Origin: Candidatus Dormiibacter spiritus
Lineage (GTDB): Bacteria > Chloroflexota > Dormibacteria > Dormibacterales > Dormibacteraceae
Direction: 5' to 3'
NCBI GenBank assembly: GCA_003244185.1
Contig: QHBT01000056.1
Location: 1-62,854, forward strand
DNA length: 62,854 nucleotides
Shown here one piece after another: positions 7,989 to 16,988 of this stretch (positions are counted from its first letter, which is position 1; each line of letters opens with the position of its first letter). The notes beneath the pieces are model-generated. The model worked only from the letters and a program-made list of their open reading frames with translations. It was not told where the DNA came from and ran no database searches. A program made the translations under genes and the position numbers.

Positions 7989-9146
7989 TCAGGCTTGCGG
8001 ACTGATGTCGAAGTCGAAGATGTCCATCGGCACCGCGACCGTGCAGCAGGCGTTCGGCCGGTTGCAGATGCAGCTTATGCGGCTCTGAATTGGCGCGCAG
8101 GCAAGCAGCATGTAGGCCTGGGCCCGCGAGTAACCCTGCCTCTCGAGGTACGCGATGGCGGCGCGGCAGGCCTGGCGGAACGAGAGCGTGGCGTCCAGCA
8201 TCTGCTGTCGATTGCTTTCGTCGACGGACAGTCCCTGGAATGTCAGGTAGTCGTGCCGTTCCGGTGGCTCCGGGGAGGGCTTGAAGATCGGGGTCTCGAC
8301 ACCGTAGCGCTGCATCCCGTCTTTGATCAGATCGACGCCCACCTCGATCCAGCCCGCCATCTCGACTGCTGCCGTGATCTCACCGTCCCCCATCGAGAAG
8401 TGGAGGTCGCCGACGGAGAGGTTGCCCCCGTCCACCCGGACCGGAAGATAGAGCCTGGAACCGGGCCCGAGCTCCTTGATGTCCGCGTTGCCACCGTTCT
8501 CCCGATGAGCGGTGGTACGCGCTGCCTCGGCGCCCGCGACCGGCCACTCACTCGGGGCGAGGCCTCCGAGGAGGGCGCCGCGCGGCTCGGGAGGAAGCGT
8601 GCTCACGCCGGAGCCAGCCCTCTTCCCGTATTCGAGCTCTCGCCGGTTCCACTCCAGCAGCATCGCTTCGTCGGGCGCACAGCCGATCAGTCCAGGGTGC
8701 AGCTTCGGCCGCAGGGTGACCCGCGGGATTTGCGGGCTCGTGGCAGCTCCGGCAGCGAACTCCCAGATGGCCTTCGCCGCATCTGGAAAGTCCTCGAAGA
8801 GCAGGCCCGTTTTCAGATGACCGGGAAATATCAGCGAGAAGCCCCACGCCTCTACAGGACCGAGATCCAGGATATCGACGACCAGCAGGTCTCCGGGCTC
8901 CGCTCCCCTGACGCCGACCGGCCCCGTGAGAGGATGGACAGAGTCGAAGGCCAGGTTCTGCACGTCATTTGCAGAACCCGAGCGGTCGATCTGACCGCCC
9001 GTGAAGTCGAGGCACTGAAGGCTGCAGTCAGAGCCAGGCGCGACCTCAACCAGCGGCGGTATCCGCGGGTGCCACCTGTTGTGCAGCGGGGCCGTCTGCT
9101 GTGCCGCGCTCTTGTGCACGTCCAGTTCGACGGTGGCGCCTGCCAT
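7989..9146 (-). CDS. fmdA: formamidase/acetamidase family amidohydrolase
   Basis: This 385-residue protein matches the FmdA/AmdA family along its length. Near the N-terminus is HNRWHPRIPP; VHPLTGPVGVRGAEPGDLLV follows, then GGNADIKELGPGSRLYLPV and VGDLHFSMGDGEI, which contain the conserved acidic and histidine residues. The C-terminal third (AYMLLACAPIQSR) is also typical. The family hydrolyses short aliphatic amides such as formamide to the acid and ammonia, in the cytoplasm. In this operon it could remove formamide or another small amide released by upstream ring-opening enzymes. It lies 37 bp after a half-size transporter gene and 30 bp before the cupin gene. Substrate is inferred from family only. 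Confidence 0.88.
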   Translation of the reverse strand: MAGATVELDVHKSAAQQTAPLHNRWHPRIPPLVEVAPGSDCSLQCLDFTGGQIDRSGSANDVQNLAFDSVHPLTGPVGVRGAEPGDLLVVDILDLGPVEAWGFSLIFPGHLKTGLLFEDFPDAAKAIWEFAAGAATSPQIPRVTLRPKLHPGLIGCAPDEAMLLEWNRRELEYGKRAGSGVSTLPPEPRGALLGGLAPSEWPVAGAEAARTTAHRENGGNADIKELGPGSRLYLPVRVDGGNLSVGDLHFSMGDGEITAAVEMAGWIEVGVDLIKDGMQRYGVETPIFKPSPEPPERHDYLTFQGLSVDESNRQQMLDATLSFRQACRAAIAYLERQGYSRAQAYMLLACAPIQSRISCICNRPNACCTVAVPMDIFDFDISPQA

Positions 9147-9183
9147 CTAGTACCTCAGCGACCCGCGCCGGCGATCGTTGCGC

Positions 9184-9603
9184 CTATCCACTCTGCGATG
9201 CCAGCACGGCCACCCCCGCCACCACCAGGGCCGCCCCGGCAGCCTGGGCCAGGTTCAACCTCTCTGAGAAGACCAGATAGGCCAGGATGATGGTGACGAG
9301 AGGGTAGGCGGCCATGAAGGGGACTGCACGGCTTACGTTCGTCTGCTTCACGACGATGAAGAAGAGGATCAGTCCACTGGCCGCCAGCCCGGCGCTGACG
9401 ACCGCCATCAAGCTGCCGTAGCCCCAGTGGACGCTTTTGATCTGCCCGCTGGCGACCAGGGCTGTGGCGACCACGACGTAGACGCCTGCGGTCCAGAGCA
9501 CGAGCTCCTGCCATCCGACTCGCTGTACTGCGATCTTGCTCGTGATGCCCATCGTGCCCAGCGCCAGGATGTACCCGATCGCCGGCAGAACCCACTGAGC
9601 CAC
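9184..9603 (-). CDS. half-size EamA/DMT-family transporter
   Basis: A small membrane protein of about 139 residues with five predicted hydrophobic segments, corresponding to a single EamA repeat (for example VLPAIGYILALGTMG; RAVPFMAAYPLVTIILAYLV, then FSERLNLAQAAGAALV). The GTG at 9603 is chosen because a GGAGG site sits just upstream; a longer frame to 9648 has an Arg/Ser/Gly-rich start unlike a membrane protein. Single-repeat members work as dimers and export small metabolites or drugs. It lies between the aminotransferase and formamidase genes, so it may export a product or intermediate of the pathway. Confidence 0.8.
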   Translation of the reverse strand: MAQWVLPAIGYILALGTMGITSKIAVQRVGWQELVLWTAGVYVVVATALVASGQIKSVHWGYGSLMAVVSAGLAASGLILFFIVVKQTNVSRAVPFMAAYPLVTIILAYLVFSERLNLAQAAGAALVVAGVAVLASQSG

Positions 9604-9648
9604 TCTCGCACCTCCTCCCGAACGCCCACCGCTGGATGCCGAGCGCAA

Positions 9649-10986
9649 TCAGCTACCCAGGCTCACTTCGTGCTCTGCGGCGGTCAAAGCCTGGTCGAGG
9701 ATGCTGCACATCTTTGTGAGATCGTCACGCGAGGTCACCAGTGGCGGGGCCAGCAGCAGATGGTCCCCGGCGACGCCGCCGACAGTCCCCGACTCGGATC
9801 TCATGACCATGCCGAGGTCCCACGCGTGCTTCACCACCTTTTTGCCGAACTGGGCGTCGACCGGGAACGGTCGCTTGCTCTGCTCATCGGCCACGAGCTC
9901 GATTCCGATCAAGAAGCCCTTGCCGCGAATATCACCGACGGTTGGGTGGCTCTCCATGCGCCCGATCAGCTCGCGGAGCCAGGGCTCTTCGCGGCGAGCC
10001 CGCTCCACCAGTCCGTGCCGCTTCACGTACTGCAGAACCGCCGTGCCGGCCGCGCAGGCGATGGGATGGCCCGAGTACGTGTATCCCGTGAAGAGGGAGC
10101 CGTGCGTCGACTCGAGGGTGGAGACGACCTTGTCATGGATCACGACGGCGCCGATCGGCGCGTAGCCGCTACCCAGCCCCTTGCCGCAGGTGATCAGGTC
10201 TGGCACCACTCCAAAGTGGTCCACCGCGAAGTTGGCTCCGGTCCGTCCGAAGCCGGTGATCACCTCGTCCGTGATCAGCAGGATGTCGTAATGGTCGCAG
10301 ATCTCGCGGATACGCCCGAAGTACTCCTTCGGCGGGACCACGGCGCCATCAGCAGCGCCTCCAATCGGCTCGCAGATGAAGGCGGCGATGGAGTCGGCTC
10401 CGTGGCGGTTGATGGCGACCTCAAGGTCGTCGGCGCAGGCCAGCCGGCAGGAGGGGTACTCGAGATGCCATGGACAGCGGTAGCAGTACGGAGGTCCGAT
10501 GTGAGGGAAATCGAGGAGATAGGGCTGGAAGTCACTGCGACGCTTGCTGTGTCCACTGGCTGACATCGCTCCGAGGGTGGCCCCGTGGTAGCTCTGCCAT
10601 CTCCCCACGATCCGCCAGCGGCTGCTTCGCCCGCGTGCGAGCTGATACTTGCGCGCGAGCTTGATGGCAACCTCGTTGGCCTCGGACCCCCCCGACACCG
10701 CGAACACCTTGGCCATGCCGGGCGGCGCCATCGACAGCACCTGGCGAGCCAGCTCCAGCTCTGCTTCGGTTGTGAAATCGCCCACGTAGGGGAAGCTGAC
10801 CTGGCGTGCCTGCTCCATCATCGCGTCCGTGACCTCGCGGACTCCGTGGCCGATGCTCACCACGAACGACCCGCCCACGGCGTCCAGGTAGGCTCGTCCG
10901 TCGGCGTCGAAGACGTACACGCCCTCCGCCCGGGCCGCCACGGCGTAGTCGCGTCCCCAGGTCTTGTGGTAGACGGGATCCGGCAC
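9649..10986 (-). CDS. class III PLP-dependent aminotransferase
   Basis: A 445-residue fold-type I aminotransferase of the omega-amino acid/class III group. Visible motifs are the substrate/PLP region VSGGSEANEVAIKLARKY (about 115), the PLP-phosphate loop WQSYHGATLGAMSASG, the acidic LLITDEVITGFGRTG (Asp binds the PLP ring nitrogen) and the Schiff-base lysine in TCGKGLGSGYAPIGAVV (near residue 268). Length is standard. The family moves an amino group from an omega- or beta-amino donor to a keto acid. Its start overlaps the stop of the CoA-transferase gene by 1 bp, so translation is probably coupled. Donor specificity cannot be read. Confidence 0.92.
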   Translation of the reverse strand: MPDPVYHKTWGRDYAVAARAEGVYVFDADGRAYLDAVGGSFVVSIGHGVREVTDAMMEQARQVSFPYVGDFTTEAELELARQVLSMAPPGMAKVFAVSGGSEANEVAIKLARKYQLARGRSSRWRIVGRWQSYHGATLGAMSASGHSKRRSDFQPYLLDFPHIGPPYCYRCPWHLEYPSCRLACADDLEVAINRHGADSIAAFICEPIGGAADGAVVPPKEYFGRIREICDHYDILLITDEVITGFGRTGANFAVDHFGVVPDLITCGKGLGSGYAPIGAVVIHDKVVSTLESTHGSLFTGYTYSGHPIACAAGTAVLQYVKRHGLVERARREEPWLRELIGRMESHPTVGDIRGKGFLIGIELVADEQSKRPFPVDAQFGKKVVKHAWDLGMVMRSESGTVGGVAGDHLLLAPPLVTSRDDLTKMCSILDQALTAAEHEVSLGS

Positions 10987-12203
10987 TAGATCGTTTCCTC
11001 CTTCCGAAGGGCGTCGATGTCGGCCTCACTGAGGCCGAGCAATCCGCCGTAGACCTCTCGGTTGTGCTCTCCCAGTCGTGGCGCGGAGGACCGGATCGAC
11101 CCGGGTGTCTCAGACAGCGACGGCAGCACGTTCGGCATCCGGACGTCGCCGAGCTCCGGGTCATTGACGGTGGCGATGGTTCCGCGTTGCTGCAGCTGGG
11201 GATCCGTGGCGAGGTCGCTCACGTCGAGGATTGGCGCGACCGCCACGTCGGCGGCCTCCAGCAGGTCCATCACCTCGGCCTCGGAGCGTGCGCCGACCCA
11301 CGCACTGACGATCTCGTCAAGCACTTCGACGTTCTCGACCCGTTTTGGATTGGTGCTGAACCTGGGGTCGTCGAGCAGGTCCGGCCGCCCCATGGCCTCG
11401 AACAGTCTCGCGGCGACCGACTGCGTCGACGCCGCTATCACGATCCAGCGCTCGTCGCGGGTCAGATAGGTGTTGCGCGGCGCCGAGCCGGTCCGGTTGC
11501 CCTTGCGGACGGCGACGACGGCCAGCTGGTCGTACTCGACGAGATGCGGTCCCAGCAGCGCGAACAGCGGTTCCAGCAGGCTGACGTCGAGGGACTGGCC
11601 CGGACCACCTTCGTGGACGTCGCGATGGTAGAGGGCCATCATCACGCCGAGCGCGCCGTACAGCGCCGCCACGGAATCGGCGAGCGGGAAGGGGGGCAGC
11701 GACGGTGGAGCGTCGGCCGGCCCCAGCACGTTTGCAAACCCACTCATCGCTTCCGCGAGCGTGCCGAAACCGGGCCGATCGCGGTAGGGGCCGGTCTGTC
11801 CAAAGCCCGAAACGTGGATCAGGCAAACTCCTGGGCTGGCGTCGCGCAGGCGGTCATACGTGAGGTTCCACTTCTCGAACGTGCCGGGACGGAAGCTCTC
11901 GATAACGATGTCAGCCTTCGTCGCCCGAACCAGCGCGAGGAAGAGCTCCTGTCCGGCCGTCTTGCTGAGCGCGAGGGTTATCGACCTCTTGTTGCGACCG
12001 AGCAGCTGCCAGTGCAGCGGGAGGCCATCCCGCTGGCGGCCGAAGTAGCGCATCTGGTCCCCGCCGGCCCGGTTCTCGACCTTGATGACGTCGGCGCCGA
12101 AGTCGCCGAGCAGCGTGGCGATCATGGGTCCGGCCACCACCATCCCGCAGTCGATCACTGTGAGTCCGGTGAGTGGCAGACGGCCTCCGCTCTGCGCGGT
12201 CAT
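10986..12203 (-). CDS. CaiB/BaiF family III CoA-transferase
   Basis: A 405-residue protein with the family III CoA-transferase signature: LTVIDCGMVVAGPMIATLLG and DFGADVIKVENRAGGD near the N-terminus, then WQLLGRNKRSITLAL, ESFRPGTFEKWNL and the block HVSGFGQTGPYRDRPGFGTL, which in the family precedes the catalytic aspartate region. The enzyme moves CoA between carboxylic acids and would activate a pathway acid for cleavage. Its neighbour is a CitE-like C-C lyase (4-bp overlap), a pairing that fits CoA activation followed by acyl-CoA cleavage. The actual acid is unknown. Confidence 0.9.
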   Translation of the reverse strand: MTAQSGGRLPLTGLTVIDCGMVVAGPMIATLLGDFGADVIKVENRAGGDQMRYFGRQRDGLPLHWQLLGRNKRSITLALSKTAGQELFLALVRATKADIVIESFRPGTFEKWNLTYDRLRDASPGVCLIHVSGFGQTGPYRDRPGFGTLAEAMSGFANVLGPADAPPSLPPFPLADSVAALYGALGVMMALYHRDVHEGGPGQSLDVSLLEPLFALLGPHLVEYDQLAVVAVRKGNRTGSAPRNTYLTRDERWIVIAASTQSVAARLFEAMGRPDLLDDPRFSTNPKRVENVEVLDEIVSAWVGARSEAEVMDLLEAADVAVAPILDVSDLATDPQLQQRGTIATVNDPELGDVRMPNVLPSLSETPGSIRSSAPRLGEHNREVYGGLLGLSEADIDALRKEETI

Positions 12204-13102
12204 CGGCTCCCCCTCGGCGAGCTCTCCGCCTGCTGATCGACCTCATCCAGGATGGCCCTCGCCTGCCGCGCCATGGCCGAGTCGATCATGACGCCGTCGA
12301 TCGATGTCGCACCCTGGTTGGCGGCCGCCGCCTCTTCCAGAGCCGCCAGGACGCGGCTGCTGAATTCGATCTCGGCGGCCGTGGGCGTGTATATCCGGTT
12401 CGCCGTCTCGACCTGGCTCGGATGGATCAGCATCCTGCCGCGATACCCGAGCCTGCGGGAGAGCCTGGAGTCCGCCGCCAGGCCCTCCTGGTCTTTGAAG
12501 TTCGAATACGCACCGTCCAGGATGTTGTCCGCGCCCGCGGCCCGCGCACCCATGACAACCCTGCTGCGCGCATAGAGCAGCTCGGGGCCCGCGGCGCTCC
12601 ATGAGCTTCTGAGGTCCGTCTGGAGGTCCCCGCCTTCGGCCGTGCCGATCAGTACCGTGCGCGTCCGCCGCGTTACCACGGCAAGGTCGAAGACGAACCA
12701 CACCCCTCGGGCCGTCTCCAGCGCCAGGGCCAGGTCGACCTGCTCGAAGCCCATGCCGGCTCGCTGCTCGAGCCTTTCCAGCAGGGCATCGATCTGCCTG
12801 ACAGCGTCGACGGTCTCGACCTTTGGAAGCACGATTCCCCGGAGCGCCGGCGTGACCACCGCCGCGAGGTCGTCCTCGGCACGCCCGCTCTCCCAGGAGT
12901 TGACCCGCACATACATGGCTGCCGCCGTCGTGCCGGCGGTCTCGAGCTGCCGGCTTACGAGGCCCCGGGCCAGCTCTTTTTCCGGGGCCGGGACCGAGTC
13001 TTCGAGGTCGAACATGACGGCGTCCGCCCCCGAACCGAGTGCCTTCTCCAGCATCCGGGGTTTGTTGCCCGGCGTGCTCAGAAGGCTTCGAGTGACTAGC
13101 AC
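12200..13102 (-). CDS. CitE/HpcH-like C-C lyase (CoA ester lyase)
   Basis: About 300 residues from a GTG at 13102 that overlaps the end of the hydantoinase gene by 7 bp; the longer upstream frame is only the shadow of that gene. The product starts VLVTRSLLSTPGNKPRMLEK and shows the HpcH/HpaI-CitE pattern: ADAVMFDLEDSVP (metal-binding acidic residues), YVRVNSWES, IVLPKVETVDAVRQI, LALALETARGV and the late Mg ligand area GAYSNFKDQEGL. The family cleaves citryl-CoA, malyl-CoA or related 3-hydroxyacyl-CoA thioesters. Coupling to the CaiB-type CoA-transferase gene suggests the two act in sequence on a CoA-activated dicarboxylic acid. Confidence 0.88.
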   Translation of the reverse strand: MLVTRSLLSTPGNKPRMLEKALGSGADAVMFDLEDSVPAPEKELARGLVSRQLETAGTTAAAMYVRVNSWESGRAEDDLAAVVTPALRGIVLPKVETVDAVRQIDALLERLEQRAGMGFEQVDLALALETARGVWFVFDLAVVTRRTRTVLIGTAEGGDLQTDLRSSWSAAGPELLYARSRVVMGARAAGADNILDGAYSNFKDQEGLAADSRLSRRLGYRGRMLIHPSQVETANRIYTPTAAEIEFSSRVLAALEEAAAANQGATSIDGVMIDSAMARQARAILDEVDQQAESSPRGSR

Positions 13103-15207
13103 GAGGCAGCCAGCTCCACCACGAGGTTCCCCCACGGGTCCACCACGCCGGCCGCCCGCGGCGGGATGACGATGGTGGACGAGCCGTCCTCGACCAGGGA
13201 CGGTCCCCTGACGTCGCTCGCGACGGTCAGCGCCTCGCGGGCTATGACACGGCATTCGATGGGACCGTGCCCGGGAAGAAACACCTGGCGGGTCCGCTGC
13301 GGCGATTGTTCGGCGGCCGAACCGCCGCCGGTCCGCGCCGCCGATTCGTGTGGCGTCCGCCACCAGCGGTCGGCCGCAGGTCCGCTGCCGCGGACCCGCC
13401 AGGTGAGGCAGGAGGCGGGCAGCTGCGCCAGGCGCCTTCCGTACGCCGATTCGTACGTCACGTCGAAAATGAGCTTCAGCGCACGGATCGAGTCGTGCGT
13501 CAGCGGCGGCTCGGGAAGCGGCGTGGCCACCTCGTAGCGCTGACCCGAATAGCACATGTCCACCGTCCGTTCCAGCGTGATGTCCTCAGACACCCCACTC
13601 CTTTGCAGGAGCCCGCGCGCCTTGCTTTCCAGGTCGCCCAGCAGTGCGTTCACGGTGGCCAGGTCGATGGCGTCGAGTTCCGCGGGATAGCTGCGCACGA
13701 ACTCGAAAGCGAGCGGAGCCGCCAGCAGGCCGGTCGCCGAGAGGACGCCGGCGTTTCTCGGAAAGACGACCGTGGAGAGGCCCAGGCGTTCGGCCACCCC
13801 GTAGGCGTGCAATGGACCGGCTCCGCCGTAGGCCACCAGTGAGTAGCTGCGGAGGTCGACATTGAGCTCGGCCGCGTGAACCCTCGTGGCCTCCGCCATG
13901 TTGTCCGTCACGACGCGATGGATCGCGGCACCGGCTTCGACCGGCTTGAGCCCCATGGGCTGTGCGATCTTCTCCGTGAGCACCAGGCAGGCGGCTTCAG
14001 GGTCGAGTTGCATCGATCCGCCGAGAAATGAGTCCGGGCTGATGAGACCGAGCACCATGTTGGCGTCGGTGACGGTCGGCTCCTGGCCGCCCAGCCGATA
14101 ACAGGCCGGCCCCGGCTCTGCGCCCGCGCTGCGCGGGCCCACGCGCAGAAGCCCGACCGGGTCGAGCTCGGCGATGCTGCCTCCCCCGGCGCCTATCTCC
14201 AGCAGATCCACCATCGGCACACCCACTGGAATGCCGCTGCCTTTCTTCATTCGGTGCTGTCTCGCCACTTCTGGCGCCTTGTTGATGAGAGGCCGGTGTG
14301 ACTGAATGACACAGGACTTGGCTGTGGTGCCGCCCATGTCGAAGGACACCACGCTGGCGTGGCCGGCCTGCCGGCCTATCAGTGCAGCGACCAGCGCGCC
14401 GGCGGCAGGCCCGGACTCCATCAGCTGAATCGGGAACGCGACGGCCGTATCCACGGTGATGGTGCCTCCGCTGGACGTCATCAGGTACAGCGGGCAGCGG
14501 CAGCCCAGCGCACGAAGACCGTCCTCCAGCTGCTGGAGGTACTCGTGGACGATGGGCTGGACGTAGGCGTTGAGCGCGGTCCCCGACGCGCGTTCGTACT
14601 CCCGAACCTGCGGCAGCACCTCGTGCGAGACCGAGATCGGGATGGATCGGTGCTCCTCGCGGACCAGTGACTTGAGGACTATCTCGTGCTGAGGGTGGTG
14701 GTACGAGTGCAGCAGGCAGATCGCGATCGACTCCACGTCTTCAGCCAGCAGGCTCCGAATGACCACACGAGCCTGCGTGGTGTCCAGCGGCCTCACAACC
14801 GTCCCGTCGGCCGCGATGCGCTCGTCGACCTCGCGTCTCGAGGCCCTCGGCACGAGGGGGTCCGGCAGGACGAGGTCGGGATCGTACACGTCGTACCTGA
14901 ACTCGCGCCCGAAGTAGAGAACGTCCCGGAAACCCTTCGTACAGATGAGCCCGACCCTGGCGCCTCGCCGTTCGATCACAGCGTTGGTGACCAGGGTGGT
15001 GCCGTGGATGACGCCGGACGCCTGCTCCATGTCGAGACCGCGGGCCGCCATTCGTCCCAGGCCGGCGCGGATGCCGAGCCAGGGGTGGCCCGGCGTGGTG
15101 AGCACCTTCTCGACCATGACCTCCTGGCCGTCGTTGCCGAGCGCCGCCAGGTCGGTGAAGGTGCCGCCGACGTCGATCCCAACCCGAAACCGCTCGCCGC
15201 GCTTCAT
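13096..15207 (-). CDS. hyuA: hydantoinase/oxoprolinase A subunit (copy 1)
   Basis: A 703-residue HyuA-type protein. The N-terminal ATPase (actin/hexokinase-like) phosphate-1 motif RVGIDVGGTFTDLAAL (residues 8-23) and the phosphate-2 motif VVSFDMGGTTAKSCVI (near 290) are intact, as are IHGTTLVTNAVIERRGARVG and the GAGGGSIAELD loop. HyuA pairs with HyuB to open cyclic amides (N-methylhydantoin, 5-oxoproline or similar) with ATP hydrolysis; related pairs act as acetone carboxylase subunits. Two HyuB genes lie directly upstream (4-bp overlap with the nearer). It differs clearly from the second HyuA in the operon, so the two may serve different rings. Confidence 0.92.
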   Translation of the reverse strand: MKRGERFRVGIDVGGTFTDLAALGNDGQEVMVEKVLTTPGHPWLGIRAGLGRMAARGLDMEQASGVIHGTTLVTNAVIERRGARVGLICTKGFRDVLYFGREFRYDVYDPDLVLPDPLVPRASRREVDERIAADGTVVRPLDTTQARVVIRSLLAEDVESIAICLLHSYHHPQHEIVLKSLVREEHRSIPISVSHEVLPQVREYERASGTALNAYVQPIVHEYLQQLEDGLRALGCRCPLYLMTSSGGTITVDTAVAFPIQLMESGPAAGALVAALIGRQAGHASVVSFDMGGTTAKSCVIQSHRPLINKAPEVARQHRMKKGSGIPVGVPMVDLLEIGAGGGSIAELDPVGLLRVGPRSAGAEPGPACYRLGGQEPTVTDANMVLGLISPDSFLGGSMQLDPEAACLVLTEKIAQPMGLKPVEAGAAIHRVVTDNMAEATRVHAAELNVDLRSYSLVAYGGAGPLHAYGVAERLGLSTVVFPRNAGVLSATGLLAAPLAFEFVRSYPAELDAIDLATVNALLGDLESKARGLLQRSGVSEDITLERTVDMCYSGQRYEVATPLPEPPLTHDSIRALKLIFDVTYESAYGRRLAQLPASCLTWRVRGSGPAADRWWRTPHESAARTGGGSAAEQSPQRTRQVFLPGHGPIECRVIAREALTVASDVRGPSLVEDGSSTIVIPPRAAGVVDPWGNLVVELAASC

Positions 15208-16988
15208 ACTGGTCCGGGGCTCGCCGCGACTCTGGCCCTGAGGCTCTCTGTGGCAGCGCGATCGGGCTCGAGGCTGTCGCGGTCCAGGACCACGGCATAC
15301 TCGGCTTTGGCGCGATCGACGCTGATGTGGCCGCCGCGGACATCCGCGACCACGGCGTCGACATCCCTTTCGGAGGGCGGCCCCACTCCCCCACCTCCCG
15401 CGCAGTGCACGAGCACTCGCTCGCCGGCCTTCACCTCCCCCGCCCAGTGAAGAGGGACCGGCTCAGGTTCGCCGTCGGGCCCGCGCAATATCCACTTCTT
15501 GAACACCCGCTCGCCGTCGAACTGCGTTTCCGCCCCCAGTACGCCCGCCGCGGGGTACTTCATCCCGTCCCCGAACTGGCTCATGGTTGCGTCGTGATCT
15601 TCGATGCCGAACTCGAAGACACAGCCGAGGCCGCCTCTCCAGCGTCCGGCTCCCCCCGAGTTGGTGATCAGCTCGTAGCGATGGACGTGAATCGGAGCGG
15701 CCTGCTCGATCATCTCGATGTCGCCGATCATGGCGGCACCGGCAGCGCCGATCGAACCGATGCACGGTTCGCCGTCGCTGCCCCAGAACGCCCCCCCTCC
15801 ACCCCACCCACTGGCGTGCAGGTAGTACGCGTAGGGCTCGCCGTAGCGAGGATCGGTGCCGGCCAGCGAATTGACACAGGCGTGCGCCCAGGCCGCCCCC
15901 GCGCGCAGCGGCCACGCCTCGGCCAGGGCCGCCCTGACGGCGTCCGCGATGTGCTCCAGAGGAGTGTTGGTGCTCAGGCCGCATGGCGCCGGCTCGATCG
16001 CGTTGATCAAGCTGCCCCGAGCCCCCAGGTCGACGTGGACGGGCCCGTAGAGACCTTCGTTGTGCGGGAGAGTCGGGTCGACAAATGTGAGGACGCCGAG
16101 GTAGGCGGCGCTCATCGAGTTCGCCGCGTACGAGTTGACATAGCGGCGAACCGCGGGAGGCGCGTTCAAGCGAATGTCAAGGTCGCCTCCGCGGACCGTG
16201 ACGTCGCAGGTTATCTCGAGGTCGCCGCTTCCGTGCCCGTCGTCCTCCACGACGGCGTGGCCGTGGTAGTCGCCGTCCGGCATCTGGAGAATCTCGCCTC
16301 GCATGAGCGTTTCCGCGCGGGCCAGCAGCGCGTCGAGGCAGGCCTGGACCGTCTCCTGGCCATAGTGGTCGACCAACATGACCAGCCGCCTTTCCGCCAG
16401 GGTGCACGCCGCCAGCTGAGCCCCGAGGTCGCCCCGGAACTGCCGCCGCGTGCGGAAGTTCGTGGCAAGCAGGTCGATCACGTCCTGCCGCGGCCGCCCG
16501 GCCTGGTAGAGCTTCACGGGTGAGATCCTGAGTCCCTCTGCCCAGATCTCCTCTGCCATTGGGTTGTAGCCACCGGCCACCGGCCCGCCGGTCTCGTTCA
16601 TGTGCGAGCGGTTGACTGTCCAGAACGCCAGCTCGCCACCTATGAAGACCGGTTTGTAGAGGGTCATGTCTTGGAGATGACTGCCGCCGGTTCGAGGGTC
16701 ATTGTGGTAGATGACGTCGCCTGGAGACAGGTCGTCACCGAAGTACCGAGCCACCTCCTTGCAGGCGAAGATCAGGGCGCCGACGTGGACTGGCTGGTCC
16801 TGCCCCTGCATCACCAGCCGCGCCTGGCCGTCGAAGATGGCGTTGGAGAAGTCGTTGCCGATGGCGAGCACGGGAGACATCGCGGCTCGCCGCATCGTGA
16901 TGGTCATCTCTCGGATGCTGCTGTCGAGCGCGCCGCCGACTACCGCCAGCGTTATGGCGTCGACGGCGACATCTCGAGAGTCAGTCAC
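15204..16988 (-). CDS. hyuB: hydantoinase/oxoprolinase B subunit (copy 1)
   Basis: A 594-residue HyuB-type protein: the N-terminus has SSIREMTITMRRAAMSPVLA and GNDFSNAIFDGQARLVMQGQ, then GDVIYHNDPRTGGSHLQDMT, the family's most conserved stretch, and ETGGPVAGGYNPMAEEIWAE. The C-terminal half carries GGGGAFWGSDGEP and the glycine-rich HCAGGGGVGPPSERD end. It forms the ATP-dependent ring-opening enzyme with HyuA. It overlaps HyuA copy 1 by 4 bp and the next HyuB by 8 bp. It is much closer to the HyuB at 21638-23401 than to its neighbour, so the 15.2-kb and 21.6-kb copies look like a duplication. Confidence 0.92.
   Translation of the reverse strand: MTDSRDVAVDAITLAVVGGALDSSIREMTITMRRAAMSPVLAIGNDFSNAIFDGQARLVMQGQDQPVHVGALIFACKEVARYFGDDLSPGDVIYHNDPRTGGSHLQDMTLYKPVFIGGELAFWTVNRSHMNETGGPVAGGYNPMAEEIWAEGLRISPVKLYQAGRPRQDVIDLLATNFRTRRQFRGDLGAQLAACTLAERRLVMLVDHYGQETVQACLDALLARAETLMRGEILQMPDGDYHGHAVVEDDGHGSGDLEITCDVTVRGGDLDIRLNAPPAVRRYVNSYAANSMSAAYLGVLTFVDPTLPHNEGLYGPVHVDLGARGSLINAIEPAPCGLSTNTPLEHIADAVRAALAEAWPLRAGAAWAHACVNSLAGTDPRYGEPYAYYLHASGWGGGGAFWGSDGEPCIGSIGAAGAAMIGDIEMIEQAAPIHVHRYELITNSGGAGRWRGGLGCVFEFGIEDHDATMSQFGDGMKYPAAGVLGAETQFDGERVFKKWILRGPDGEPEPVPLHWAGEVKAGERVLVHCAGGGGVGPPSERDVDAVVADVRGGHISVDRAKAEYAVVLDRDSLEPDRAATESLRARVAASPGPV

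Noticed and set aside
7995-9290. Long plus-strand frames (431 codons here, 390 codons at 11064-12236, 398 at 15327-16523).
   Set aside because: They are typical high-GC shadows opposite conserved enzymes and show no family motifs.
12200-13555. Longer N-terminus for the CitE-like protein (451 codons).
   Set aside because: The extra 150 codons run antisense-like through HyuA coding sequence; the GTG at 13102 gives the normal family length.
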